Position numbers and translations under genes: made by a program
Shown: piece by piece, positions 9,068-19,168 of the stretch
Layout: each line of letters starts with the position of its first letter
How positions within the stretch are numbered: the first letter of the stretch is position 1
NCBI GenBank assembly: GCA_947477565.1
Contig: CANJUR010000046.1
Location: 1-37,584, forward strand
From: Deltaproteobacteria bacterium
Lineage (GTDB): Bacteria > Myxococcota_A > Polyangia > Polyangiales > Ga0077539
DNA: 37,584 bases
Reading direction: 5' to 3'
The notes under the pieces: generated by a model
What the model saw: only the letters and a program-made list of their open reading frames with translations
Told to the model about the DNA's origin: nothing
The model's database searches: none

Positions 9068-12000
9068 TCAGGTGACCGATCCCAACGAGAACTGGAAATT
9101 CCAGGTGCGTTCGCCGACCTCGGGCACGCGCCACGGGTTGAAGCCGAAGTCGATGGAGATCAGCCCGAAGGGCGAGTCGAGCCGCACGCCGAAGCCCGGA
9201 GACACGCGCAACCGATAGAGTTGATCGAGCGCAGGAGGCTTCGACCATAGGTTGCCCACGTCCACGAAGGCCCCGAGTTGCACGCACCCAAACGGCGTGC
9301 AGAGCGGCGTCGGGATGCGCAGGTCGGCCACCGCCACGATGAAAAACTCCCCGCCAGACGAGCCGCGCACCAGCGGGTTCGACGACGACGGATCCGTGAG
9401 CGCGGCGTCGATGAGATCCTGCGGGATCAACTGGTTCTGTTGCCAGCCGCGCATGGCGTCAGCGCCGCCGAGCCAGAAGCGGCGCGAAGGGTGGGTGTTC
9501 TGCGTGTTGCTCGCGCCGAAGTTGCGACCGACACGGCCGCTCAGAAGCAGCACCATGCGACCGACGGGAATGGGCACATAGCCCGTCACGCGGGCCGTCA
9601 CGTGCCCGGTGAGCGGCGCGAGGGTGGGGTTCGACGCGGAAAGAACCTGGAGCATCTCCGCGGTCACCGACGCCACGAAGCCGCGCGTCGGCGAGAGCGC
9701 GCTGTTGCGCCGGTCGTACTGAAGCCCAAGGCGCAGCGCCCCCAGCACTGACTCGCCATCGGAGTAGCGCAAGAGTTGCTGAATCAGCACCTGCTGAAAC
9801 GCCGTGCACGTCTCCGGAGTGTTGTTGTTGGCGAGGCAGCGGGAGGGATAGTCCTGCACCAGCGCAGCGATGGTCTCCGCACCAAAGGGCTGCGTGATGA
9901 CGTACTGAAGCTCGCTCGTGAAGGTCACCGTGAAGTGCCGAAGCGCGGAGAAGAGCAGCGACGCACCGATGCTGTGCGTGGCCAGCGCATAAAACGGCGG
10001 CTGGAGTTGGCGCACCGTCGAGAGGTCCACCGTGGCGCCCCAGGACGGCCCGAGCAGCGGCACGAACGGGAAGCCCAGCGACGCCGCGACGCGCCAGTTC
10101 AGGAGGTCGGAGAAGCTCGGCGAGATCTCCGGCGGAAACGTCGGCGTCACATCGGGGATCTGCAGCAGGTACCCCCCGCGCGCCTGCAGGGTGAGCGACA
10201 CCGCGCGGCCAAGCACGTTGAGGTGCGTGTACTCGAAGCCGAAGCGCACGCCCTCCCCGAGGGAGAAGCCGCCGCGCAACTCGAGCGACTGCGGCCGACG
10301 CTCGACCAACTGCACGCGCAACACCTTGATGGGCGCCTCCAGGTCGGGGTCTTCGAGGCCCACGTTCACGCCGCCGAAGAGCCCTAGTTCACTCAGACGC
10401 TGCTGCGTCGACTGCACCCCCGAGGCGCGGTACCAGTCTCCCTCGGCCAGGGTCATGCGAGGCCGTATCACCTGCTCCGGCGTACGGCGGTTGCCCTCGA
10501 TCACCACCGCACCGAGGCGTACCCGCGGCCCCTCGTGAACGATCATCCGGAGCCGCGCGCGCGTGTGGTCCGGCGAGCGCTCGATCTCGGGCTCCGCGCG
10601 CACGAAGGCGTAGCCCTCCTCGCGATACCAGGCCGTCAGCCGGATGCGCGCCTCCTCGATGGCGAGGTACGAGAGCGGCACCCCCACGCGAAGATCGAGG
10701 GCTCCCGCGACGGCCGCCGTGGGTCGCTCCCGATTGCCCTCCACCCGAAGCTCTTCAAGGGAGGTGCGCGGCCCCTCGGTCACGGTAAAGGTGAGGTCCA
10801 CCACGTCCGGGTGGCGGTAACCCACCGGTCCGCGCTGCGCGCTGCGATGCCATGCGCGCACGGGCGTCGAGACCGCAGCGTCGAGATAGCCGAGGTCGCG
10901 TAGCCGCTGCACCACACGGTCGCGCGCGACGCCATCGACCAGGGCTTCGACGTAGGTCCGGTCGAGTTCGCGCGGCCCGGCGATGTGCGTCGGCTCCTCG
11001 GGCACGGCCTCCGCCACCGCGGCGAGAAACATCTCGCGCAGCACCGCCTCGGACAGCGCCTGCGCGCGCTCGAAACGAACCGCGCCGAGAAGCACCGGGA
11101 CGCCCTCGCGCACCGTCACGCGCAGCACCTTCGCGCCGGGGCCGTCGTCCGCCACCACCGCCGAGACCGCCACTTCGTCGTACCCGCGACGCACGTAGAA
11201 GGTCCGAACGCGCGCAAGGAGCGCGTCGATGCCAGCGCCCTCGATGCTCTCCTCCGCGAGGTCGAGCGCGGAACGCAGTGCGTCGTCGGGAAACACCCGC
11301 ACGCCCTGCCACGCGAGCCGATAGCGAGGCCCCGGCGTGACCGCGACCTCGACCACCGCGCGCGCCCCCTCCGTCCGCGTCTGTGGCGCCGCGAGGGAGC
11401 CCGCGAAGAAGCCCGCCCCGCGCAGTGCGCGACGCGCCGCCGTGAGACCGGTGCGCAGGCGCGATGGCGCCGCGATGGCGCCGACAGGCAGGTCGAAAGC
11501 TTCGCGCAGGGCGTCCAGAACGTCCGGCGGAGCGCCCGGCCAGCGCACCGCGGCCACGCGCTGCGGAGGGCCCTCATCGACGTCCACCACCAGCACCCGC
11601 ACGCTCGGGTCATCGGTCTCTCGCCAGCGGCTCGACACCTGCGTCATCGGGAAGCCCGCGTCGCGGTAGCCGGCCTCCACCCGACGCAGCGCGGCCTGCA
11701 CCCGCGACTCGGTCACCGCCGCGCCCGCGCGCAGCCCCAGTTCGTCGTCAACATCGTCCTGCGATCGCGCGCCGACACCGCGGATTGCGTACGACTGCAG
11801 CCGGTATCGACGCTCGCCGCGCACGATGAGTTCAACGCCGCCGGGCGCCTCTCGCACGCTCACCCGGGCCTCCGCGAAGGTGCCGCTGGCGAGGGCGATG
11901 CGCAGCGCCTCGCGCGCGCGCCGGGCGTCAAACACCTCGCCAGGAGCGAGCCCTGTGCGCACCCACGGGTTCTCGCCCGGCAACGAGGGCTCGACGAGCA

Positions 12001-12154
12001 CCGAGACGATCGGCCCGGAGATGCTCGGCGCACCGCTCAGCGGCGCGAAGCTGGGCGTCTCCGGGGCGATCTCCTGCTCAGGCTGCGTCTGCGCAAACAC
12101 CGAAGTGCTCGCGAGCACGACGCAGAGCGCAAGCCACGCGACCGAACCTCTCAT
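9068..12154 (-). CDS. tamA: BamA/TamA-family outer membrane protein (POTRA domains plus beta-barrel)
   Basis: This 1028-residue Omp85-family protein acts in the outer membrane, with periplasmic POTRA repeats and a C-terminal barrel. Residues 1-22 are a signal peptide ending VFAQ. Several POTRA-like repeats follow (for example about 95-165 and 470-620, with the GNRRTPEQVIRPRM block). The barrel covers about residues 640-1028 and contains the family motif MRGW at 901-904 (the loop-6 (V/M)RG(F/W) signature). The chain ends in a beta-strand, WNFQFSLG, with three extra residues. The ATG at 12154 overlaps the tamB stop by 4 bp (ATGA). Pairing with tamB supports a TamA role in outer-membrane assembly, but an extra BamA paralogue cannot be excluded from sequence alone. 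Confidence 0.88.
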   Translation of the reverse strand: MRGSVAWLALCVVLASTSVFAQTQPEQEIAPETPSFAPLSGAPSISGPIVSVLVEPSLPGENPWVRTGLAPGEVFDARRAREALRIALASGTFAEARVSVREAPGGVELIVRGERRYRLQSYAIRGVGARSQDDVDDELGLRAGAAVTESRVQAALRRVEAGYRDAGFPMTQVSSRWRETDDPSVRVLVVDVDEGPPQRVAAVRWPGAPPDVLDALREAFDLPVGAIAAPSRLRTGLTAARRALRGAGFFAGSLAAPQTRTEGARAVVEVAVTPGPRYRLAWQGVRVFPDDALRSALDLAEESIEGAGIDALLARVRTFYVRRGYDEVAVSAVVADDGPGAKVLRVTVREGVPVLLGAVRFERAQALSEAVLREMFLAAVAEAVPEEPTHIAGPRELDRTYVEALVDGVARDRVVQRLRDLGYLDAAVSTPVRAWHRSAQRGPVGYRHPDVVDLTFTVTEGPRTSLEELRVEGNRERPTAAVAGALDLRVGVPLSYLAIEEARIRLTAWYREEGYAFVRAEPEIERSPDHTRARLRMIVHEGPRVRLGAVVIEGNRRTPEQVIRPRMTLAEGDWYRASGVQSTQQRLSELGLFGGVNVGLEDPDLEAPIKVLRVQLVERRPQSLELRGGFSLGEGVRFGFEYTHLNVLGRAVSLTLQARGGYLLQIPDVTPTFPPEISPSFSDLLNWRVAASLGFPFVPLLGPSWGATVDLSTVRQLQPPFYALATHSIGASLLFSALRHFTVTFTSELQYVITQPFGAETIAALVQDYPSRCLANNNTPETCTAFQQVLIQQLLRYSDGESVLGALRLGLQYDRRNSALSPTRGFVASVTAEMLQVLSASNPTLAPLTGHVTARVTGYVPIPVGRMVLLLSGRVGRNFGASNTQNTHPSRRFWLGGADAMRGWQQNQLIPQDLIDAALTDPSSSNPLVRGSSGGEFFIVAVADLRIPTPLCTPFGCVQLGAFVDVGNLWSKPPALDQLYRLRVSPGFGVRLDSPFGLISIDFGFNPWRVPEVGERTWNFQFSLGSVT

Positions 12155-15100
12155 TGGAAGTCCATTCGCCAGCGGAGGTCGGCGCCCGCGTTGGCGTTGA
12201 CGGTGCCGAGCTGGTTGTTGGCACTCTCGACCAGGGCCTGGATGCCGAGCCCGCCGCGCAGGCGCACGTCCGCGGTGAAGCGCGCGATGGGGTTGTCGCT
12301 CGCCGTCGTAGAGCCGCCGAGCCGCAACCACTCGAAGATCTGCCGTCCAAGAAACACCTGCGGCTCCGTGCGGTTGGTTCGCGGGTTGTACGCACTGCCG
12401 ATACGCACGTCGTCGAACACCGGGAGCACGCGACCGAGCAGCCGATCGAGGCCGAGGCCGCGGGAGAGCGCCTCCACCGCGAGGGTCTGCGCGGCGTTGA
12501 TGGCGCCGATGCGTTCGAGCTCGACGCGCGTGAGACGGAAGAGGAGCATCAGTACGATGTCCTCACGGGAGAGCGACGGCTCGGCGGAGAGGTCCACGGA
12601 GAACTGTTCCGGTGTCCCGTGTGCGTGGAGACCGACGCGCCACTGGCTTCGGGCGCTATCCCCGGTGCGCCGCACCTCGGTCTGCGCGGCGATGTCGAAG
12701 CGCGCGGCGATGCGATCGGGGCTGTCGAAGTCCACGACTCCGCGGCGCACCTCGAACTGGTTCTCATAGACCCGAAGCACCCCGTGGGTGACGTGCATGC
12801 TCCCGATGATGCCCGGGCGCTGGAGCGTCCCGACCACGCGAAACGGCCGCGTCTCGTCGAGGCGTAGTTCAGCGTCAGCGAGGTTGTTCGCGATACGAAT
12901 CGGCGCAGGGGTACGGAGTTGGAGGTCGAGCCGGACGAAGTCTCGCGCGGGATCGTAGGCCACGGGCGCCGCCGCGGTGCGACCCTGCAGCCGCCCGGCG
13001 ACATCCGCGGAGAGCGGAACGGGCCGGGTGTAGCGGGCCCGAGTGAGGTCGACCACGCCCTGCAAAAGCGGGAGTTCTTCGCCGCCCTGCCATCGCAGTC
13101 GTGCATCGACGTTGGCCGCGAGGTCGATGCCATCGTCCGGCGCCAGCGAGAGGTCGCGCACGACGATGGGCACGTCGAGGCGGTCGAGCCGCGTTCCGTC
13201 GAAGCGCACCATCGCGGGGGAATCCTCGCGGGTGAAGGCGATCTGTCCTTGCCCGTATCGCGCGCTCGCCCGTCGAAGAATGGCCTCGCTCCCATCAACG
13301 CGCAGGTCGAGTTCGATCTCCCGCAGGGGCGACGCAAGGCCCGTCACGCCAAGGCTGGCGTCGTGCAGTTCAACGCTCCCGGAGACCGACGGACGACCGG
13401 GAGTGCCGCGGGCGCGGAGATTGAACACGCCGAGGCCGCGGCCGAAGGTGAGTTGCGGTACTCGCGCGGCGACACGAGAGAGGTCCGCGTCGCCGCGCGC
13501 ACGGACATCGAAGCTCTCGACGCCGAAATCGGGGGTGACATCCGCCGATCCGGCCACCCAAAGACGGGTGCCGTCGGGCCCCACGAAGAGCGGACGCGCG
13601 AGATCAAAGGCCGTTGCTGCGACGGCGGAGGGTGCGCCGCTCGCGCGAACCTCGACCGCCGGAGCGGCATCGCAGTCGGTCGATTCCGGCGGCGCGACCC
13701 AGGCCCGGCCCTCGCGAAAGCACACCGCGAGCGTGGCACCGTTGCCCAGCCGGAGCGGGAGACCACGCGCCTGAACATCGAGCGCCGACAGGGTTGCGCG
13801 CCCGGTCGCGAGGTGCATCTGGTCGAGGCGGCCGTCGTCGATGGAGAGGTCGAAGCCGGCCACCACGCGCGCATCGACGCCGAGCCGCGCGAGCATCGAC
13901 GGCGGCAGCCAGGGGAGCAGGTCCACCGGCGCGCGAGTAGCGATGTGAGTGAGCACCGCAGAGCGACCCCAGGCGCGCTCGAAGCCGGGGTGCATCACGC
14001 CGAGGGCGTCCCGCCAGCGGGTCGGCTCCCACGGAACGCGCAGGGTGAGGTTGAGGCGGAGCTGATCGGAGAGCGCGCCGAAGGAGAGGTCAATGCGGCC
14101 CGTGGGAGGGCGCTCGTCCGAGCGCGTGGGTATCGGACCCTCGGGAAGCTGCGAGAGGTGCAGATCGAGGTCACCGAGCGGGCGATCGATCACCACAAGG
14201 TCGCGGAAGCGCGCGTCGCCGACGTAGCGCGGCGCATCGGGCGTGCCCTCGACGGTCACAAGCGCGGACACGCGACCGCTGGCCGCAACATGGCTCTCGC
14301 GCACAAGATCGATGGCGGAGACGGGTACATCGCGCAGCTCGGCGACGAAGTGCATGCGGGCGCCGAGGTCCATCGCGCCGCTGGCGCGGATGGGGGCGCC
14401 GCCCTTGGTGCTGTTGAAGTGGTCGAGGCTCACCCGTGCGCCGCGCACGCCGTCGCGGCGACGCAGCCACACGTACGAGAGCCGCGCGTCCACGTCCGCG
14501 AGCCGCTCTCCGAACGCCGTCGCCACCGCTCGCTGAATCGCAACGTCCGCGGTCATCACTCCGTCGCGGTCGTCGCCGGGGCGACCGAGCACGTAATCGA
14601 CGCTGGCATCGACCACCCCGCGCCCATCGTACGGCGCAAAGGTCGGGTCGCCGTCGAAGTGAAACATGTCATAGAAATCCGTGAGCTCCATCGGGTCCGA
14701 GTGGAGGCGCGCGCCGGCCCGCAGGGAGAACTGGCGGAAGTCGAGAAAGGCATCGTGGATGGTGTACCGGGACCGCCGGTGCGAGCCCTCCACACGCACG
14801 CTATCGACGCGCTCGTCGCGCAGCACCCACTCGGTCCCCGGCGCAGTGGCAAGGTCGCCGAACGGAAACGTATTGAACGTGAACCCCCGGATATTCGCTA
14901 CACCGTGCACACGCGGGTGATCGAAGTCGTCGCTGAGCGCGACCGTCGCCGAGGCATCGCCGGCGATGGGAATGTCCGCGATGGAGCCGAGGTCTGCGAG
15001 GTGGAGGCGCGCGAGGTCGAGCCCTTCGATCTTGAGGTCGGTATCGTGGCCGTCGGAGTCATCGCTGTCATGGGAGGTCCGCACCCGGATGCGGCGAATC

Positions 15101-16542
15101 GTGGCGCGCGACTGACCAAACGCGACGACGCAGTCGTTCCAGGAGACGGAGACGTCGTCGACCTCCATGCGCAGGCTGATGCGCGCGCGCGCCACATGCA
15201 CCACCGGACGCTGCGGCAGAATGTGGAAGAACTCTCGCAGGATCGCGAAATCCCGGGTTTCCATCTCAGGGAAGTTCGCGACGAGATGCATCGGCGCGAG
15301 GCCGCCGCTCAGGTGCGCGTCGCCGGACAGAGTCCAGAGAACCTTCGTGCGCGGAGTCACCGTCACGTCGTTCATCAGTTGCGTAAAATCGAGTCCGCGA
15401 ATCGCGAGCGTGCCCTCGATGGGCATCGGCGCCGTGAGACCGATGCTGAGTCGCTCGGAGCGCAGCGTGGCGCCCGCGAAGCCGCCGGTAAGGTCGGTGA
15501 CAACTACGTGCGCCGGGTCCGCCGTCGCCCGCACGCTGAGGCGATCGCCAAGGTTGTACCGGAGCATCTCGCCCGTGGACCGATCAGGCGCATGCAACGC
15601 GAGGCCGAGTGCCGTGAGCGCGACGGTGGCGTGAAAGCTACGCTGCGGGTCCGCGAGGTCGGCCACCTCGCCGGCGACATCGACAGTGACCGCGCCTTCC
15701 AACCGCGGCGCGTGCGGGATGCGCGAGAGCACATCCTCAAGGTAGGTCTCGACCCGCGCATCGACGCTGAGGTTGCGCGTCGCGGGGTCGAGCCTCGCCT
15801 GCCGCACTCGCAGTGACGTACGGCCCGCGAGAACCTGCGCGGAGGCGATGTACATGACGCCGGTGCGCAGGTCGGCGGTCAGCCTCGCTTCGACTCGAGG
15901 AATGGGGCCGACGAAGAAGCGCGAGTCTCCCACTGAGCCTACGGCCAGCAGCCCGACGGACCAGCGCGAGCGGCCAAGGTTCAGCAGGTCGAGATCGACC
16001 GAGCCGAGGGTAAAATCCCCCGCGTCCGGATCCCGCACCCGCACCCGCACATCGCTCATCGCCAGGTCGCGCAGCGGAACCTCCCCGCCGCCGCCGGCAC
16101 CCCCGCTCCCCCGCATGACGGGCCCGCAGCGCAGGGACACCGCGCCACCCATGAGGCGTTCGAAGTCGAGGTCCACGGCGCCGCCATCGACGACCACCCG
16201 GGAGAGCCTGACGTTGCCGCGCATGAGGTCGCCCAGGGACGGAATCACTTCTAGCGACTCCAGCGTGACGAGCGGCGCACACCCCGGAAGCGGCCGCCGC
16301 ACCCGGATATCACGGATGCGAACCGCGACAGCGGTCGGGGAGAAATGAACGCTCCCGTAGGTCAGGTCGAGCCCCGAAGCAGCGAATACCTGATCGTGTA
16401 TTTCTTTCGCGACCCGACGGGCGAATCGGTCACTGTGGACGACCAGCGCAGCCACCGCGAAGAGCGCGAGTAAGAGCCCCGAGAACCACCGGAACCGCGG
16501 TCGAAAGCTAACCTTCTGCGGCGTGGGGCGATCGTCGGGCAT
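12151..16542 (-). CDS. tamB: TamB (DUF490) translocation and assembly module / lipid-transport protein
   Basis: A 1463-residue AsmA/TamB-like protein of the inner membrane that spans the periplasm. Residues 19-38 are an N-terminal membrane anchor. The long middle is beta-rich and repetitive, as in the elongated hydrophobic groove of TamB relatives, which are proposed to move lipids or help outer-membrane proteins fold. The C-terminal DUF490 domain is clear, with SREDIVLMLLFRLTRVE, a region around FDDVRIGSAYN, and an ending in MDFQ. The start ATG at 16542 directly precedes the basic N-terminus. tamB is promoter-proximal to tamA and the two overlap by 4 bp. It diverges from the Ser/Thr kinase gene across 100 bp. 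Confidence 0.93.
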   Translation of the reverse strand: MPDDRPTPQKVSFRPRFRWFSGLLLALFAVAALVVHSDRFARRVAKEIHDQVFAASGLDLTYGSVHFSPTAVAVRIRDIRVRRPLPGCAPLVTLESLEVIPSLGDLMRGNVRLSRVVVDGGAVDLDFERLMGGAVSLRCGPVMRGSGGAGGGGEVPLRDLAMSDVRVRVRDPDAGDFTLGSVDLDLLNLGRSRWSVGLLAVGSVGDSRFFVGPIPRVEARLTADLRTGVMYIASAQVLAGRTSLRVRQARLDPATRNLSVDARVETYLEDVLSRIPHAPRLEGAVTVDVAGEVADLADPQRSFHATVALTALGLALHAPDRSTGEMLRYNLGDRLSVRATADPAHVVVTDLTGGFAGATLRSERLSIGLTAPMPIEGTLAIRGLDFTQLMNDVTVTPRTKVLWTLSGDAHLSGGLAPMHLVANFPEMETRDFAILREFFHILPQRPVVHVARARISLRMEVDDVSVSWNDCVVAFGQSRATIRRIRVRTSHDSDDSDGHDTDLKIEGLDLARLHLADLGSIADIPIAGDASATVALSDDFDHPRVHGVANIRGFTFNTFPFGDLATAPGTEWVLRDERVDSVRVEGSHRRSRYTIHDAFLDFRQFSLRAGARLHSDPMELTDFYDMFHFDGDPTFAPYDGRGVVDASVDYVLGRPGDDRDGVMTADVAIQRAVATAFGERLADVDARLSYVWLRRRDGVRGARVSLDHFNSTKGGAPIRASGAMDLGARMHFVAELRDVPVSAIDLVRESHVAASGRVSALVTVEGTPDAPRYVGDARFRDLVVIDRPLGDLDLHLSQLPEGPIPTRSDERPPTGRIDLSFGALSDQLRLNLTLRVPWEPTRWRDALGVMHPGFERAWGRSAVLTHIATRAPVDLLPWLPPSMLARLGVDARVVAGFDLSIDDGRLDQMHLATGRATLSALDVQARGLPLRLGNGATLAVCFREGRAWVAPPESTDCDAAPAVEVRASGAPSAVAATAFDLARPLFVGPDGTRLWVAGSADVTPDFGVESFDVRARGDADLSRVAARVPQLTFGRGLGVFNLRARGTPGRPSVSGSVELHDASLGVTGLASPLREIELDLRVDGSEAILRRASARYGQGQIAFTREDSPAMVRFDGTRLDRLDVPIVVRDLSLAPDDGIDLAANVDARLRWQGGEELPLLQGVVDLTRARYTRPVPLSADVAGRLQGRTAAAPVAYDPARDFVRLDLQLRTPAPIRIANNLADAELRLDETRPFRVVGTLQRPGIIGSMHVTHGVLRVYENQFEVRRGVVDFDSPDRIAARFDIAAQTEVRRTGDSARSQWRVGLHAHGTPEQFSVDLSAEPSLSREDIVLMLLFRLTRVELERIGAINAAQTLAVEALSRGLGLDRLLGRVLPVFDDVRIGSAYNPRTNRTEPQVFLGRQIFEWLRLGGSTTASDNPIARFTADVRLRGGLGIQALVESANNQLGTVNANAGADLRWRMDFQ

Positions 16543-16617
16543 CGAGGACGGGAAGGGTGTTCCTACCCGATGTCACCGATCGTCGCGAGTATGCGCGATT
16601 TGCCGCGGGACCTCCGG

Positions 16618-16625
16618 GCCGATAC
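16618..16625 (+). promoter_or_regulatory. GCCGATAC, sigma-28-like -10 candidate upstream of the kinase gene
   Basis: The octamer matches 7 of 8 bases of the FliA/sigma-28 -10 consensus GCCGATAA and ends 17 bases before the kinase ATG. No convincing -35 element lies at the usual distance. It is listed because similar motifs occur before two genes near the sigma factor. Confidence 0.2.
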
Positions 16626-16642
16626 AGTCGCGAGGCTACGCC

Positions 16643-18073
16643 ATGACACATCCCGGTGACGTCCTGGGTGATCGGTGGGTGCTGCACGAGAAGATCGATG
16701 CCGGCGCCATGGGCGAGGTATTTCGCGCGGAGCATCAGGTCCTGGGCCACGCGGTTGCCGTGAAGGTGCTGCTGCCCGGGATGAGCCGCGACCAGCGAGC
16801 GATCGAGCGTTTTCTCCGCGAAGCGCGCATCGCTGCGAAGTTGCGGCACCCCAACGTGGTGCGCGTCGAGGACTACGGCCTCTCCAGCGACGGTCGCCCC
16901 TACCTCGTGATGGAACTCCTCCGCGGCGAATCCCTCGCGCGCCTCCTCGCCCGCACCCCGCGACTGCACCCGGGCGTCGTCCTCGGTCTGGTCAAGCAGA
17001 TCGCCGACGCACTCGACACCGCCCACGCCGCGGGCATCGTGCACCGCGACCTGAAGCCCGAGAACATCTTCCTGGTCGGCCCAGCGACGGCGCCGACGCT
17101 CAAGGTGCTGGACTTCGGGGTTGCCAAGCTCACCGACGCACTCGCCGCGGGCGGCGGCGCCACCGCGAGCAACACCCTCGTCGGCACGCCCCGGTACATG
17201 TCTCCGGAGCAGGCCCGGGCGTCGCGTTCGCTCGACGGACGCAGCGATTTATGGGCACTCGGCATCCTCGCGTACGAGATGCTCGTCGGTCGTCACCCCT
17301 TTAAAGGAGAGGCGATCGCAGAGCTTCTGGTGGCGATTTTAACGCATCCGATCGCACCTCCCACGGCCCTGCGCCCTGCGCTTCCCGCCGCCATTGATGG
17401 GTGGTGCGCGCGGGCGTTGGCGCGAAACCGCGCTGATCGCTTCGCCAATGGACAGGCACTCACGGACGCCTTCGCGACCGCCCTCGAGGAGAGCACCCTC
17501 GCGACCTGGACCGACGCCTCCGCCCCGGTGCCCGCGCCGTCCCGACACGGCCGCGCAACCCTCCGCGTGCGCCGCGAACAAAGCGATCCGTCCCCACCCA
17601 GTCCCGACGGCCACCCAGCTGTTTCCCTCGCGCATCCTGCGCTCGACGGGACCCCACACCGCGGCGTCGCGTCGCAGCCTCCGGCGGAAAGTTCCTCCCG
17701 CTGGACGGCATCCTGGTGGGCCGTAATCCCGATTGCTTTCGCAGCGACGGTCGGACTCATCGCAGTAAGCCACCTCGTGGCTCCGACGACTCGCGCGACC
17801 GTGCGCGGCGTGCCCGCGGCGTCGGTGCTTCGCGCCACCCCGGCCGTCGCTCCCCCAACGCCGCTCGCCGCACCGCCCGCGCCGCTTCGCCCAGCTGACT
17901 CGACCTTGCAAACCACACCGCTGCTCACGGCCACCACACCGACCGCACCCACGCGTCACGACCACGCCCGCAGCGAGCGCCATCAGCACCGACACGCGCC
18001 CGATCCTGCGCAGCGCTCGGGTCGTCGCACGACAAGCACCGGCGCACCGTTGTACGATCCAGACGGCATTTGA
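16643..18073 (+). CDS. Transmembrane Ser/Thr protein kinase (Hanks type)
   Basis: A 476-residue kinase whose catalytic domain occupies about residues 11-285. All key residues are present: Lys41 (AVKVLL), HRDLKPEN at 134-141, DFG at 157-159 and SPE at 187-189. The Gly-loop is DAGAMGEV, so the first glycine of GxGxxG is replaced by Asp while the other two remain. One membrane helix (about 356-379) is followed by a 95-residue Pro/Thr/His-rich tail outside the membrane that has no clear domain. The ATG at 16643 is preferred over the open frame upstream since the kinase N-terminus starts there and GAGG lies 8 bases before. It heads a plus-strand operon with the TPR/PEGA protein and a lipoprotein. 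Confidence 0.93.
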   Translation: MTHPGDVLGDRWVLHEKIDAGAMGEVFRAEHQVLGHAVAVKVLLPGMSRDQRAIERFLREARIAAKLRHPNVVRVEDYGLSSDGRPYLVMELLRGESLARLLARTPRLHPGVVLGLVKQIADALDTAHAAGIVHRDLKPENIFLVGPATAPTLKVLDFGVAKLTDALAAGGGATASNTLVGTPRYMSPEQARASRSLDGRSDLWALGILAYEMLVGRHPFKGEAIAELLVAILTHPIAPPTALRPALPAAIDGWCARALARNRADRFANGQALTDAFATALEESTLATWTDASAPVPAPSRHGRATLRVRREQSDPSPPSPDGHPAVSLAHPALDGTPHRGVASQPPAESSSRWTASWWAVIPIAFAATVGLIAVSHLVAPTTRATVRGVPAASVLRATPAVAPPTPLAAPPAPLRPADSTLQTTPLLTATTPTAPTRHDHARSERHQHRHAPDPAQRSGRRTTSTGAPLYDPDGI

Positions 18074-18133
18074 CCGGCGGCCTGTTGTCGTGTGGCGACG
18101 GATCGTTTCGCGTACAGGTGCACAGGTCGAACG

Positions 18134-19168
18134 ATGCGTCTGCTGTGTCCCATCCTGCTGGCCGTGTCGCTGGCTCCGCTGAGCGTGGCTGCACAGACGC
18201 CCCATGCGGACGGGCCGACGCTCTCCGTGGAAGCGCGCGCACAGGACCTTTACGTATCCGGCCGCGACCGCTTCTGGTCGAAGGATTTCGGTGGTGCTCT
18301 CGAAGACTTCCGTCACTCTCTTGACCTCACGGACAGCCCCAACACTCGAATGTATCTCGGCCGAGCGCTGCGTCGGCTCGGCCGCCTCCCAGAGGCCTTC
18401 GCGACCCTTGAGCGCGCCTCCAACGATGCCGAACGGCGCGCGGTCGCCGAACCCCGGTACGCACCCACGCGGGAGAGTGCTCGCGCAGAGGCAAACGAAA
18501 TACGGAGCGAGATCGCATTGCTCACGGTGCGACTCGCGACGCTGCCGCCGGACGCGACGATCCGGGTGGGTGGAGCGGAGTTTCCCGTCACCGCGATTGG
18601 CTACCCGCTGCCCTTCGTGGCGGGCGAGGTCATCGTTGAATTCGACGCGCCCGGGTACGCCTCAGCGAGGGAGATCCTGATCCTGGCGCCTGGCGGCGAT
18701 GCCCTCGTCGAGCTTACGCCGCGCGCTGAAACAGCCTCCCCTCCGGCTTCGCTCCAGCGGACGCCGATCGAATCGAGTCGCGCGCTGATGACTCCGGGAA
18801 TGACTCTGCGTGGGGTCGATCCTCCGAGGGCGCGTCCATGGGCTACGACGCGGGTGGTCGGCGTTACCTCACTCTCCGCGGGCGCCGCTGCGGTGATCAC
18901 CGGCGTGGTGTTTGGCTCGCTCGCCTGGACTGAACACGAAACTTTGAGTGTCCAGCGCCTCCCTGATCAGACTCTGAGAATCCAGGGAGAACTCCACCGC
19001 GACATCGCCAACGTTCTGATCGGCACCGGTTCGGTGATTGCAGTGGGTGCGCTAGTACTGCTCTGGCTTGGCGGTCGATCGGCCGCGGACGACCGTCGCC
19101 CTCCGCTTCAAGTCGATATTGGCATCAATCTCGGCATGCCCAGCCTCGGCCTCTCAGGAGCGTTGTGA
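18134..19168 (+). CDS. Exported TPR/PEGA-like protein with C-terminal membrane hairpin
   Basis: A 344-residue protein with a signal peptide (MRLLCPILLAVSLAPLSVAAQ). A TPR-like pair of helices follows at about 35-80. Residues about 135-210 form a PEGA-like beta domain (VRLATLPPDATIRVGG to VELTPR). Two membrane helices near residues 250-272 and 299-319 enclose a short loop. The ATG at 18134 opens the signal peptide. This layout repeats that of the 481-residue protein at 27088-28533, which also neighbours a kinase. It lies 60 bp after the kinase and its stop overlaps the next gene (GTGA). PEGA domains are typical of envelope proteins. A role as a kinase partner is inferred from position. Confidence 0.75.
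   Translation: MRLLCPILLAVSLAPLSVAAQTPHADGPTLSVEARAQDLYVSGRDRFWSKDFGGALEDFRHSLDLTDSPNTRMYLGRALRRLGRLPEAFATLERASNDAERRAVAEPRYAPTRESARAEANEIRSEIALLTVRLATLPPDATIRVGGAEFPVTAIGYPLPFVAGEVIVEFDAPGYASAREILILAPGGDALVELTPRAETASPPASLQRTPIESSRALMTPGMTLRGVDPPRARPWATTRVVGVTSLSAGAAAVITGVVFGSLAWTEHETLSVQRLPDQTLRIQGELHRDIANVLIGTGSVIAVGALVLLWLGGRSAADDRRPPLQVDIGINLGMPSLGLSGAL

Noticed and set aside
12919..15816. 965-residue plus-strand open frame
   Set aside because: It lies fully antisense to tamB, has no recognisable domain and is expected in high-GC DNA opposite a real gene.
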